Assembly (NCBI GenBank): GCA_038496445.1
Contig: JALMLS010000231.1
Location: forward strand, 124,001-188,000
DNA: 64,000 nt
DNA from: Trichosphaerium sp. ATCC 40318
Taxonomy: Eukaryota > Discosea > Flabellinia > Trichosidae
Direction: 5' to 3'
Under the pieces are notes generated by a model. The model was given only the letters and a program-made list of their open reading frames with translations, was not told where the DNA came from and did not search any database. Within the stretch, counting starts at the first letter, position 1. Each line of letters starts with the position of its first letter. A program made the position numbers and the translations under genes. Below, piece by piece: positions 36,510 to 46,262 of the stretch.

Positions 36510-39082
36510 ATGCGGATTAGAAGCGTGATTTTCGCAGTTCTGATACTTATCTTTACGAATGGTACACTTTACTGCTTTTTTGATTGTACAATAAGCTAAC
36601 TACCCACCAGTCGCCATGGCAGTGTTTAGAAACCCGCAATTCAATGTTTTTATGAACGCTGCAGAAATTAATGCTTTCGGTTCTCCAGCTGTAGCAATAG
36701 ATGTGACATACGGCATTCCAGACGATGTACCATCGTATTTTTACGTTGTTGAATGTATACTACGTTTTTGCTTTGTATTTGTATTTGCTTAAACTTCCCT
36801 TAGCATTGCCCGATACAGTATTAATACAATCAGCAATACCTGAGAGTACGTTAAAAACTATTTGTAGCACTTTTTCAACAGGTTTATTCTATCCGCCTCA
36901 CAAGACTTTCTCATGCGCTTGCAGCGCGCATAGTCACACCATACGACTATTTTTGCTTGTTTTTTTTCTGCACAATCAAACACTCTTTAAAACACCTTTA
37001 ACACATCGTAATAGGCTTCTTTGAGGGTGAAAGCACCCGTGATGATATTTTAATACACCATGCGACCGGTCCAATGGTACAATACGGAAAAAACCAAGCC
37101 GTATTTTTGTTTGTTAATACAACAAGTGGAATGCTCGCTTACAGAATCCTGAGTCACCTGGGCGAAGATGTACGTGGATTTTTGAAAGCATTTGATATTT
37201 GTTTTTTGCAATGACACGTGACTATGTGTAGGCAATAAAAATGGAAGATGAAGTAGAGCTAATAGATTCCAGAAGTATTCCTGGAATTAAATACTTTGTT
37301 GAGTTTGACAAACATAAGTTTGAAGGTATGCTTAAAGACTTACACGAACAAAAAAACTTGTTTTCAAACGAAAAAAAAAGCACAGCCTCTATTTTTGAGT
37401 ACACGTGCTACTATCTATTTTGATCTTTCCAGAAAATATCACACTGCACAGTTCTTATTCTCTATAAAATGTTTTGGCCACGCAGGGTGTTCATTCGCTC
37501 GAGTTTTGGACAAAAAAACTCTGTTTTGTGACTTCGATTTTTGTTTATCTGTGCATACAATGTCTCACCTTTCTTAGCTTCTGGAAAAGAAGAATTTCTG
37601 GTCAATATAGAGTCTCCTTCAAATACCTCTCATTTCTTTAAAATAAGCAATGATACTTCTCCTGTGGGTGTCATGTACAATGGAAGTAAGTTACTCTTTC
37701 CAACAAAAAAAACATGTAACAAACTTTTTTTTGTCTTTTAGCTTACCCCGGTAATGACTTTGGTATTACTCATATGAATGAACCAGAATGCTTTGCAAAA
37801 TTATTTGTTGCTGAAATAAATGGAGAATTTAGAGTGGAGTATTCTATTCCGTTCACATCAAATGTAAGTTGCTTGAAACAACTTTAGAGGTTTTTTTTTT
37901 TTCTAATCTAGTTAAGGTCTCTCAGTTGATTACTTCATCAGTTATGCCTTCTAAAATATCCACTGTATTCATTGAGCGCTCTTTGTATAGTGTGTTGCTG
38001 TTTGGGAATATAGTATTAGTGATCCAAAAAAATGTTGATTGCTCAGAGCCACAGCCATTTAACAAGGAGGTTGAATCTGATTTTACACAAGTGCCTAGCC
38101 CAGAAGCAGTTGATATTATTGTATTGACAAACACAACAGATGAGAATTTATTGATTGTCCACAATGATGCGGTCTCTGATATTACAATCCATGCTTTTGA
38201 TGTATGTTCAAAAAAAAAAGGAACAAATGCACACAAAAAAAATTAATGTTTGTTTAGCGGAATTCTCTAAATTTTCTTAGTCCAAGTTTCACAACTACTC
38301 TACTAAGCAGTAGTGCCATAAAAAAATTAGAAGCTACATTTGATAGATCGGAATGTATAGTAACAGTATGTTTAGTTCAACTAGTGCAAAAAAAAAACCA
38401 GCTTATTAATTCAACAATTGGAACTCCAACCTTACTTTGTCTTTTGTTTTTATAGGTAGTTGCAGTGTTTGTTGATGGTACATCTAACATTATATTTTAT
38501 AATGAGTCCACTGGTGTTTTCTCTTGTGGTGCACCTCTGCCAACAACAGTGTCTCCACCAACACTTACACCAACCACAAGACCGCCTATAATTCCTGAAG
38601 TGTCTCCAACTTTACCTCCTGTAATACGGAGGGTGTTTACCCTTATCATCAACGAAGATATTGTTGTACTTCCACTTAATGCAACCTTTGATGACATAGA
38701 AGTCATCTTCACAAGAAACGCAAGACCAGTCAATGTAACACATTGCCCAAACATCTCAACTATTTCTGTATCATTTGAAAACAAGAGAGTATTTGACTCA
38801 ATAATTCAACAAGGTAACTTCACACTACTGACATTCTCAGAGTTGTGTGTAAATGATGGTACTGTTGATGTTAGGGTGGTTAGCCCTGATAATGAACAAT
38901 GTCAAACCGATACAATTGTTTCAAAATCAAGGTCTCTTGTGGTGTTAATATCTTCTTGTAGTCAAAGAGATAATCAACGTGATAATTCTCAAGTGATTTA
39001 TTATGGAGTTGGTGTCTCTTTAGTAGCAATAATTGTTGCTGTATTAATTGTCATGTACTTGGCATATAGACGGAGACATTAA
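36510..39082 (+). CDS. Type I membrane glycoprotein, unknown family
   Basis: The start is ATG at 36510. A small first exon encodes a signal peptide (MRIRSVIFAVLILIFTN) and joins at GTACAC/CCACCAG to the exon at 36613. About nine exons follow. The lumenal part is beta-rich with many Asn-X-Thr sequons (YGKNQAVFLFVNTTSG, FLVNIESPSNTSHFF, YPGNDFGITHMNEPECFAKL). It includes a Thr/Pro stalk (TTVSPPTLTPTTRPP) before a second globular piece and a C-terminal transmembrane helix (VGVSLVAIIVAVLIVMYLAY) with a short RRRH cytosolic end. Stop TAA at 39080-39082. It should be a plasma-membrane or secretory-pathway protein. I cannot name the domain. Confidence 0.6.
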
Positions 39083-39733
39083 AATAAATACCATGCATTA
39101 TACAACTCTTGTATTTAAGTAGTACAAATCTACAATTATAGAAAAGAAATAAAAGTACAAAAATACATATTACAGTTATAGTACCTTAACACTTTCCCGA
39201 TGCAATAGCTTATTTGCAAAATGAGGATGTACACCCCACCTGGCTTCTGTGATAGTGCCAGTATGAGGTAACAGCATTGTTGTTAAAGCCTCATTGATGC
39301 ACGCATTGAGTCTACGCATAACTCTTCTGTATTGTTGGTCTTATTCTTGCAGCGTGCATTGTTGTTGTTTGAGTTGAGTGTATGTTTGGTGTTTGATTAT
39401 AGTAGCGGTAATTGTGGTATTGCACCTTACGCTAGAGTCAAAGTTACATGTAAAACTGACGTACGGCAGCGGATGTCAGAAGTCATGACGAATAATCACG
39501 TGACAAGTGGTGCCTTTCAGAGCCCAGTGTATATCGCAAATGTCTCCTCATGCTATCACACAGACAAAACTAGAAAATAGTACAATGACCAAATTCATGC
39601 GACTTTTCTACTCTACACAAGAACAAGTACCTTTCATTGAATGGACTTAACAACAATGTTGAAGCGTTTATAGTATCCAAGATGGCGTGTAATAATCGAA
39701 GCACCATTTCTACGCACAGCGAAAGCCAATTGT
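39083..39733. other. Intergenic region
   Basis: About 650 bp between two plus-strand genes. It has A-rich sequence and AATAAA-like signals just after 39082 and one short minus-strand frame (39176-39319, listed separately). An upstream ATG at 39682 is in another frame from the LRR gene. Confidence 0.4.
39176..39319 (-). CDS. Short minus-strand frame, possible terminal exon
   Basis: A 47-codon frame reads MRRLNACINEALTTMLLP, then GTITEARWGVHPHFANKLL and ends RESVKVL. The reading can extend upstream to about 39335 after an AATAAG acceptor. The amphipathic helix looks protein-like but no family is recognised and no upstream exon was found. Confidence 0.25.
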   Translation of the reverse strand: MRRLNACINEALTTMLLPHTGTITEARWGVHPHFANKLLHRESVKVL

Positions 39734-40699
39734 ATGTTTTGTTTGTCAAAATACCACACTCACGCGCAACCAAGGTCTACAACCCTACTAGACTTGCCTA
39801 TCGAGATTTTAACGCTTATTCTTACAAATACTGAACAAGCGCGTTTCTCAGCTGCCCAAAGCTGTCAACTCATTAGTTCTATAATCCATAACATCGTTGG
39901 GTATAACAGAGTGACAATAAGAACGTTTTCCCAAGCATACTTGTTTAACGAAGTGTTTCCTTACGAAACAGCAAGAAGGAACACACATATCGTCGTTAAA
40001 GTAAGTGGAACAATAGACAAGAACAACCCCGACGGAGACGACATTGTAACAATTCTGGGTGGCTTCAAGACATCAGGTATTGAAGGTCTCTTTGATGGTC
40101 GTCTATTGGCTCTGAACTCTAACTCTGAAGCTCTTGATAGTACTACTGAGTCTGGGTTACGTTCAATAGACCTAAGCAAAGCTTCAGCGTCTGATATGAG
40201 CATGAAAATGCTCTCTGGCATCCATACAATAAATCTAAGATCGTCATTCGTTACAGACGAGGGACTTCAAGCTCTTGCTGGTGTACATACTATAGATTTA
40301 GCGCTTTGTAGGGAAATACTTGATAAGGGTGTAATGGCTTTAGCTGGTGTACATACTATCAACTTGGAAGGTTGTTACATCACAAATAAGGGTGTAAAGG
40401 CTTTGGCTGGTGTTCATAAGATAAACCTTTCAAGAACACATGTTACTGATGCATGTCTTAAATACTTAGTTGGAGTACATACCTTGGAGGCTGCTAATAC
40501 TTGTATTAGTGATAAAGGTATTAAGGTATTAACAGGTATTCATACATTGATAGTTTACAAAACGTATGTCACTGGGAAAGTTACAATTCCTGGTATACAA
40601 GTATTTATTTATGAAGAACCAGTTAAGGAGTATATTCTTCCTTCAAGCTCTTCTTCGGATGATGAACTCTCATTTTTTGGTTCTTTTAATCATGTTTAA
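39734..40699 (+). CDS. F-box-like protein with GVHTINL-type leucine-rich repeats
   Basis: A single long exon of 321 codons, unusual in this intron-rich window. The N-terminus has an F-box-like segment (TTLLDLPIEILTLILTNTEQ, SAAQSCQLISSIIHNI). From about 40140 it carries six or seven repeats of about 23 residues with the core GVHTINLxxxxVTDxGLxAL (LSGIHTINLRSSFVTDEGL, LAGVHTIDLALCREILDKGV, LAGVHTINLEGCYITNKGV, LAGVHKINLSRTHVTDACL, LVGVHTLEAANTCISDKGI). It ends in an acidic Ser-rich tail. The likely role is substrate capture for an SCF ubiquitin ligase, by analogy with F-box/LRR proteins. ATG at 39734 was chosen because it is the first in this frame. A decayed relative lies at 56040-56135. Intron absence could mean retrocopying. 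Confidence 0.65.
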   Translation: MFCLSKYHTHAQPRSTTLLDLPIEILTLILTNTEQARFSAAQSCQLISSIIHNIVGYNRVTIRTFSQAYLFNEVFPYETARRNTHIVVKVSGTIDKNNPDGDDIVTILGGFKTSGIEGLFDGRLLALNSNSEALDSTTESGLRSIDLSKASASDMSMKMLSGIHTINLRSSFVTDEGLQALAGVHTIDLALCREILDKGVMALAGVHTINLEGCYITNKGVKALAGVHKINLSRTHVTDACLKYLVGVHTLEAANTCISDKGIKVLTGIHTLIVYKTYVTGKVTIPGIQVFIYEEPVKEYILPSSSSSDDELSFFGSFNHV

Positions 40700-41088
40700 A
40701 AGTTGTATTAACATTAGAGGAAAGGTAAACCTTTTTCATCCTCTTAGTTTGCAAGATGGATGTTCTGTGGTAACTAAAACATGATGAAATAAAAAAGCGT
40801 GTTAAACTGTCAGAGGCTTCTAGAAGTAAATGCTACAAATCATTATATAGGCGTGTACTAACTTCTGATACTAATGACACTGACAGCGATTACCCTGTAA
40901 GTCAGGAGGTAGTACTGAACTGATGTCTGTATTTGGGTTTTTTAAAATTTTTTTATTGCTGGTTTTTTTTTGTTTTTTCCAGAAGTAAAAAATCAGCGTA
41001 AATATCTTCTTCTTGGTGTCATCTTTGGTCTATTGGTAAGTTACATTGCTTTCATAAGGCTCTGTTTTAATAAGTCCTGCATCTTCTA
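40700..41088 (+). CDS. Possible small tail-anchored protein; start not found
   Basis: Between the LRR gene and the convergent phosphoesterase gene the plus strand reads KRVKLSEASRSKCYKSLYRR, VLTSDTNDTDSDYP, then, across an intron ending TTTTCCAG, EVKNQRKYLLLGVIFGLLVS and YIAFIRLCFNKSCIF before a TAA near 41088. This gives a short cytosolic part and one transmembrane helix. No in-frame ATG is visible, so the first exon is missing or the reading is chance. Its end overlaps the last exon of the minus-strand gene. Confidence 0.3.
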
Positions 41089-43281
41089 ATTGGCCAACAA
41101 TGGTATCAGGACTAATAAGCTAGAAAGAAGAACATAAGCGTTTGACAAAGCCAAAAAAAAAAAAAACAACTTTAACATTCTCCAGGTTCTTGTCTCTGCA
41201 AAAAAACTTGACGATGTGGAGATGATAATACAATGAAGTGATGAATTTACTATTTGTATTTGGGGGAAATAAGAGCGTACTTTGGTTACAATGCATAATT
41301 GTTTTAAGCAGTTTTGAAGAGACTAAGTATGTATTAGCTAGAGTGGTTTTTTGGGTTTGTTTGAACGTACTGCTGGAGATCGTGGAGTGTTTGATGGGTT
41401 CATGACCCATACTCTACATCTATCATAGCATTCTTCTGCTTCAGTTTCATCATCGAATGGAGATGGAGGGCAATCGAATGCTTCACCTTTTTTTCGAAAT
41501 AAGTAAAAAAAGAGAATAATTAATAAAAAGTTTCGTTTGGTACCTTTCATGAGGTATTGGACTTTCTGTTTCTCAGGGTTCTTCTCATCTTTAACGTACT
41601 TGATGAATTTTTCTTCAAGCTAAATTAAAAATCACGTGTCAATACAAACCAGCAAGAGAACAAAACAAGAGAGAAAATGAAAAAAAAATGGGTAAACAAA
41701 AACAATAGAAGAGTTTGCTTCATAACATCTAACGTACCAACCGGTTTAATATTTCATCTGCCTCAATTGGTACTGTTTTGACATGGCAAAACGGTCTGAT
41801 AGAGCTAGCAAGTGCTTTTGTTGTCTTAGGCAACTTATTGCGCTTACTTTGAGTGCGAAGCCATTTCCTCACACGTTTACGAACAAGAGCTTCTGGGCTA
41901 AGCTTACGCCTGTTCTTTTCTTCAGGGTCTACCTCATCAATCTTAAGAGCGGTTTGTTCAGGTTCTTCTACAAGAAACAAGAAGGTAAGAAGGTAAGAAA
42001 CTCTGATTTAGAAATTTTTTTCTTTTTTTTTGTTTTCTGTAAAAGATACGTACTCTGGGCTTGCGCTTCGTTTCCCCATGCTGGTTCGCCCAATGTACTA
42101 GTACTTGGACTGTTCCAATCGTTCGATCGTTGGCTTGCTCGCTTCTTAGATTCTTCTTCGAGGTTTCTGCCTTCATCGTAACTCAGGTCGACACTTTCTA
42201 ACGATAAAGTAAGTAAGGATGAAGAAGGGTTCATTTTGTAACAATAACAGAAAATTAATAATTTAGAGTATAAGACATACCAATGATTTTAAATGGGTTT
42301 ATCCCTGAACGAGCAATAAGATGGATTTTATCAACAGTAAACTCGATTGGTTGCCATGTCCGGTTGAATTCAGCTTTTTTTCTGTCTAAAGCGGCCTACA
42401 CGAAATTAGCACGTTTACGACTAGTTTCCGAAGTTGTTGTTGACAGAGTGCGTGTTTGGTATTTTTTGGATAAGAAAAGTTTTTGTTTTCAAAAAAAGTG
42501 TCAACGAAATGTTCGCTTGCAAGAAAAATCCATACCCGTCCTTGAAATTGTCCAAGAGTGAGATGTCCATGGAAAGTACCATTACCTCTTTCAGATAGAT
42601 CCTTGCAGTTTGGAAATTCACCTTCCAACTCACGTTGAAGCCTAAAAAAAGACGAATCAATACAAGAGAGCACCAAATAGCAAAAGCCATCCAAAAAAAA
42701 ATTCTCTGATTTCACAAAGCCGTTTAAACCACTTTAATAAATTAAATAAAGGTTGAAAATCTCTTTTCCATGCGTAGAATAGACGATTAGATACGTTTAT
42801 TCTTATCCAAGAAATTTCGTTTAACGCAAAAGAATAAAATCAAATTTATCTGGTGTACAGCGAATAGTGCCTATTTTTACCTTGTGAGAATGTTTTTATC
42901 CTGAGGAAGGACTGGCTCCAGGAATAGAGTACAACTGCGCTTGCCATGCTCAAAAAAGCCAAATTCATTAAAAACGACCTTAAATTGAGGGAAATCGCCA
43001 AGTGCTGAGCGCAGTTTGGATGCAGCGTTAGGAAAATCTACACTAAGGTTAAAACAGTCTAGTAGAGTTAAAAGTACCTTTTTCAGGGAGGAATGGGTAC
43101 AAAAGATTGATATCTAGGCCGTTATTAGCGTTTACGTTTTGTAGGTAATCAATTAGCGTTAAAACATACGTGGCATCCATCTTCTAAACGACTTATCGTG
43201 TCTTTGCCTGATAGCTTGAATTTTAGTCCAAACTTCTTGAGGAGGAATAATACAAACAGCAGAGGTGTGTACTTTTGACAT
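41030..43281 (-). CDS. 2H phosphoesterase (2'-5' RNA ligase-like) with long C-terminal extension
   Basis: ATG at 43281; about nine exons; stop TAG at 41030. The N-terminal domain has the two catalytic motifs of the 2H superfamily. One is WMPHINLLYPFLPEK, where the first histidine is split across an intron. The other is GTFHGHLTLGQFQ, an HxT motif at about 42575. Between them are FGFFEHGKRSCTLFLEPVLP and after them FTVDKIHLIARSGINPF, the usual last strands. The HxN form of the first motif is also what I recall in plant RNA-ligase/cyclic-phosphodiesterase-like proteins. The extension is charged, with a helical basic block (EALVRKRVRKWLRTQSKRNK) and PIEADEILNRLLEEKFIKYV, then a Pro/Ser-rich end (VMNPSNTPRSPAVRSNKP). 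It probably acts on RNA ends or cyclic phosphates; the substrate is unknown. Confidence 0.7.
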
Positions 43282-44181
43282 TTAGCGTTTGTAACGGGAG
43301 TAGAGGCGGTTTGGTAGAACTGTGCTATGTTCTGTTCTTGTTCGTGTGGACGGAAATTTGACGTTTTTTCGAATGCTCAAGTCCGTTTTCATGAAAGCCA
43401 GTTGTAGTTTTATTTGAAATCAATATATGCCTACCAATAAGCCGTAAGTCAATGGATTATGGCTTGATGTAGGCAACGTAGTGCCTAAGTTTTTGTCAGA
43501 GCGCTGTATTGAGAGTGGTAAAGTTCTTCACCAACAAATATATCCATCACTATTAGCTTGGCATATTTCTGTATAAAGTGTATGAGTATATGAGAAGTGT
43601 TATTAATAAAAAAATCAACCGTTGTGGGTTGTACCTTGTACTGTTTTTACCTAAGAATAACAAGTATCCTCCGTTTGATTCCCATAATATTCTCGTAAAC
43701 ATAGACTTGTGAAACAATTAATCCGGAAAAAGATGCCGGCCTAGTTAAACCAAGTAGCATGGACGTGAGCATCAACCTTTGATCTAACCAGTTTCTGGTA
43801 CGAGCTGATGCTTAATCTTCAGCAATGAAACACTCAAAATCCTTCAGCGAGACTCGTTTTTCAGTTCTCCATATGGACTCTCTTTAGTTCCTAAGACAAG
43901 TACATGGGAGGACTTACGTACATACAAATCCTCATCGATGGTTTTTTGCATAGGAATACAATTAAATGGAAAATAAATAATCAAGCCTCAATCTTCATGA
44001 AAGTCAACAGTATTCATTTTTCTTATTTTGTTTCTCGGTACGCATTTCATTATGAAATTTCCGCTAGCGGCTTTTACTTCCCTTTGTTGGAATTAGAATA
44101 ATACTGCAAGCATTTTGTTTTAACTTTAAACGCTTTTGTAATTGTTTTGTGTATTAACTTTCGTATTAAGGCCACAACACC
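43282..44181. other. Intergenic region between divergent genes
   Basis: About 900 bp. It contains an imperfect dyad (AAGCCGTAA/TTATGGCTT, near 43439-43468). A frame at 43904-44101 has no domain. Nothing else is recognised. Confidence 0.4.
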
Positions 44182-44757
44182 ATGTCAGGACCTATTACGC
44201 TCATTCAGCTACCCGCAGAGCTCCAAGATTATATGACAAATTTGAGCCAAGACGCATGCAGATGTTGGCCCGCTTTATCAAAAAAAGCAGCTCTTCTAAC
44301 GCGCTTCGATAACAATTTAAACCAAAAAGGCAAATGGGTAAAATGGCAAAACAACTCAAAGCTTCACGAGCAATACATGAGTAATAACCAACTCAATGGC
44401 CAAACGAGAAGATATTATAAAAGTAACAACGTTCGTGGTCCTTCTCTTTACTTTGAATGCTATTACAAGGACGGTAAACGCGAAGGCGAGTATACAAAAT
44501 ACTATGGAAGTGGTAAAGTACACGTTCACTGTTTCTACAAAAACAACAAAAGAGACGGCGCTTGTGAGATGTTTGACTTTAATGGAGCTTGCACACAAAA
44601 CTGTAATTACTCAGAAGGAAGACTACACGGAGAATGCAAAAGATGGCATTCAAACGGCGTATTACGTCAACATTGTTTTTATGAGGATGGTAATATGAAA
44701 GGAGACTGTAAAACATGGAACGAAGAAGGGACACTATTGACACATTGCATGTACTAA
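44182..44757 (+). CDS. MORN_2 (YwqK-type) repeat protein with possible N-terminal F-box
   Basis: An intronless 191-codon frame from ATG at 44182 to TAA at 44757. Residues 1-45 (ITLIQLPAELQDYMTNLSQD, WPALSKKAALL) look like a degenerate F-box. From about residue 50 come five repeats of about 23 residues with the MORN_2 pattern: GKWVKWQNNSKLHEQYM, RREGEYTKYYGSGKVHVHC-type, GACEMFDFNGACTQNCNY, GECKRWHSNGVLRQHCFY, GDCKTWNEEGTLLTHCMY. These hairpins are widespread in bacteria and in large DNA viruses and protists. Function is unknown; if the F-box is real, the repeats would be the substrate-binding part. Confidence 0.65.
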   Translation: MSGPITLIQLPAELQDYMTNLSQDACRCWPALSKKAALLTRFDNNLNQKGKWVKWQNNSKLHEQYMSNNQLNGQTRRYYKSNNVRGPSLYFECYYKDGKREGEYTKYYGSGKVHVHCFYKNNKRDGACEMFDFNGACTQNCNYSEGRLHGECKRWHSNGVLRQHCFYEDGNMKGDCKTWNEEGTLLTHCMY

Positions 44758-45040
44758 TCTGACACTTGTTTTTTGATCATTACACGTCATCGTATCAGAA
44801 TGCGAACGGGAACACGTCTCACTTCCAAAAGAAATTTTTTTTATCAATAAAGTTTGTAGTTTAGTATCTCTTTCTTACGGTTTGTTTCAACTGATATAGC
44901 TTGCTAACGTTATATAAGGGGATCGTTTATTTTTCTGAGTAGTTTTAGTAGTATTGACGCGTTGTGACAGCGTAAACCATCGCAACAATCAAGACTTTTA
45001 ATGATAAAACTTTTTGCTCAGAAAATCATTTTTTGGGCAG

Positions 45041-46048
45041 TTACTTCTTTGCGTATACTTCGGGTTTGAGCTCTCCTACGTAAGGAAGTGTACGCAATTG
45101 CTCTGCATAATCGAGACTATAAGACAAAGTGTTAGAAGGCGAGGGAAATGTACAAAAAAATAAATTGTTTAAAAAAGAGGAGAAATCGTCAAAACAACGC
45201 CGTACCCGTATCCAACCAAGAAAGCATCAGCTGGGATTTCAAAACCAACGTATTTTACTTCAACAGCAACCTTTGGGCTTGGTTTGCGGGAGAGTACGCA
45301 TACCTACAATCGATTTTTAGGAAAAAAAATCCAATAACAAAAAAACTACGACTGATCACACTGTACGAACCTCTAAACTTTTTGGGTTTCTACCACCAAG
45401 TAATTCAAGCAAATACTTAAGTGTCAGACCTACAAATACCTTTTTAGTTTTCTGAAAAATACAAAACGTTTACGTAGTTGTTGCTGGATTTAAAACTAAG
45501 GCTAGAAACGCGTACCGGAATCAATAACGTCTTCAACAATCAACACGTGTTTGTTTTCAATGTTTGTTCTCAAATCCATTACAATTTTAACAATACCCTA
45601 CGTAACCCTGTCAGCTTTTGCTGGAAGCGACAAACTCCTTTTTTGGCCCGTTTGGAATAATTTTTATGTACCGAGGTTTTTGTTCCCTTGCCGTAGCTGG
45701 AAATGGACATAAAGTCTACGCTGTGAGGAATCTATGCTTGGTTAGTTTAAACTACAGCGATAAAAATGCGTACAGTTAGCTCTCGCGTTAGATCCGCGCA
45801 AAAAATGAAAGCTCCCTTCAATATTGCTACTACTACAAGTGGTTCTCCATCAGTGTAGTCAGCATTAATGCGAGTGGCCAAGGATTTTACTTTTGCCTTA
45901 ATTTCCTCCTCTAGCATTATTTCAGCTTAATAATGTGCTAAAACTTACCTGATAGCACTACTTTATCGATCCATTTGTGAATAACTCTTTTGTTTGATGT
46001 TTCTAGAAAATGTTACAATTGTGCGGACGTAGTCATAATACCTGTCAT
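45041..46048 (-). CDS. Hypoxanthine(-guanine) phosphoribosyltransferase
   Basis: Eight small exons on the minus strand from ATG at 46048 to TAA at 45041. The order matches purine phosphoribosyltransferases: [57 protein letters not shown], then the PRPP-binding motif [20 protein letters not shown] (about 45560-45395), [39 protein letters not shown] and [20 protein letters not shown]. The enzyme salvages hypoxanthine and/or guanine to IMP and GMP with PRPP in the cytosol. The C-terminus ([12 protein letters not shown]) is the short bacterial-type ending rather than the vertebrate one. All introns can be placed with GT/AG borders, most with GTACG donors, which makes this a good calibration gene for the splice signals. 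Confidence 0.9.
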
Positions 46049-46262
46049 TTTTTGGTAGTCGCTGTTTACGTAGTGAGTCAAACACAAAAGATTGGCGAGA
46101 AGTACTCTGACTTTTTCTAAACGTTCGAAAACGCTTGAAGCTACATCTCCTTGGTGCAGCAGACGCCCAGCAAAGGCACAAGAGAACGTTAGCTCTGCGG
46201 ACGTTGAAAAGGCCGTAAAGCTCCAACTCATCACCCCTGGATGGGGTAGTAATAACAGTTGA

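Noticed and set aside
44182-44757. Giant-virus insertion suggested by MORN_2 and LRR genes
   Set aside because: These repeats also occur widely in protists, and neighbouring genes have normal host introns; no capsid, polymerase or other viral hallmark gene is present.
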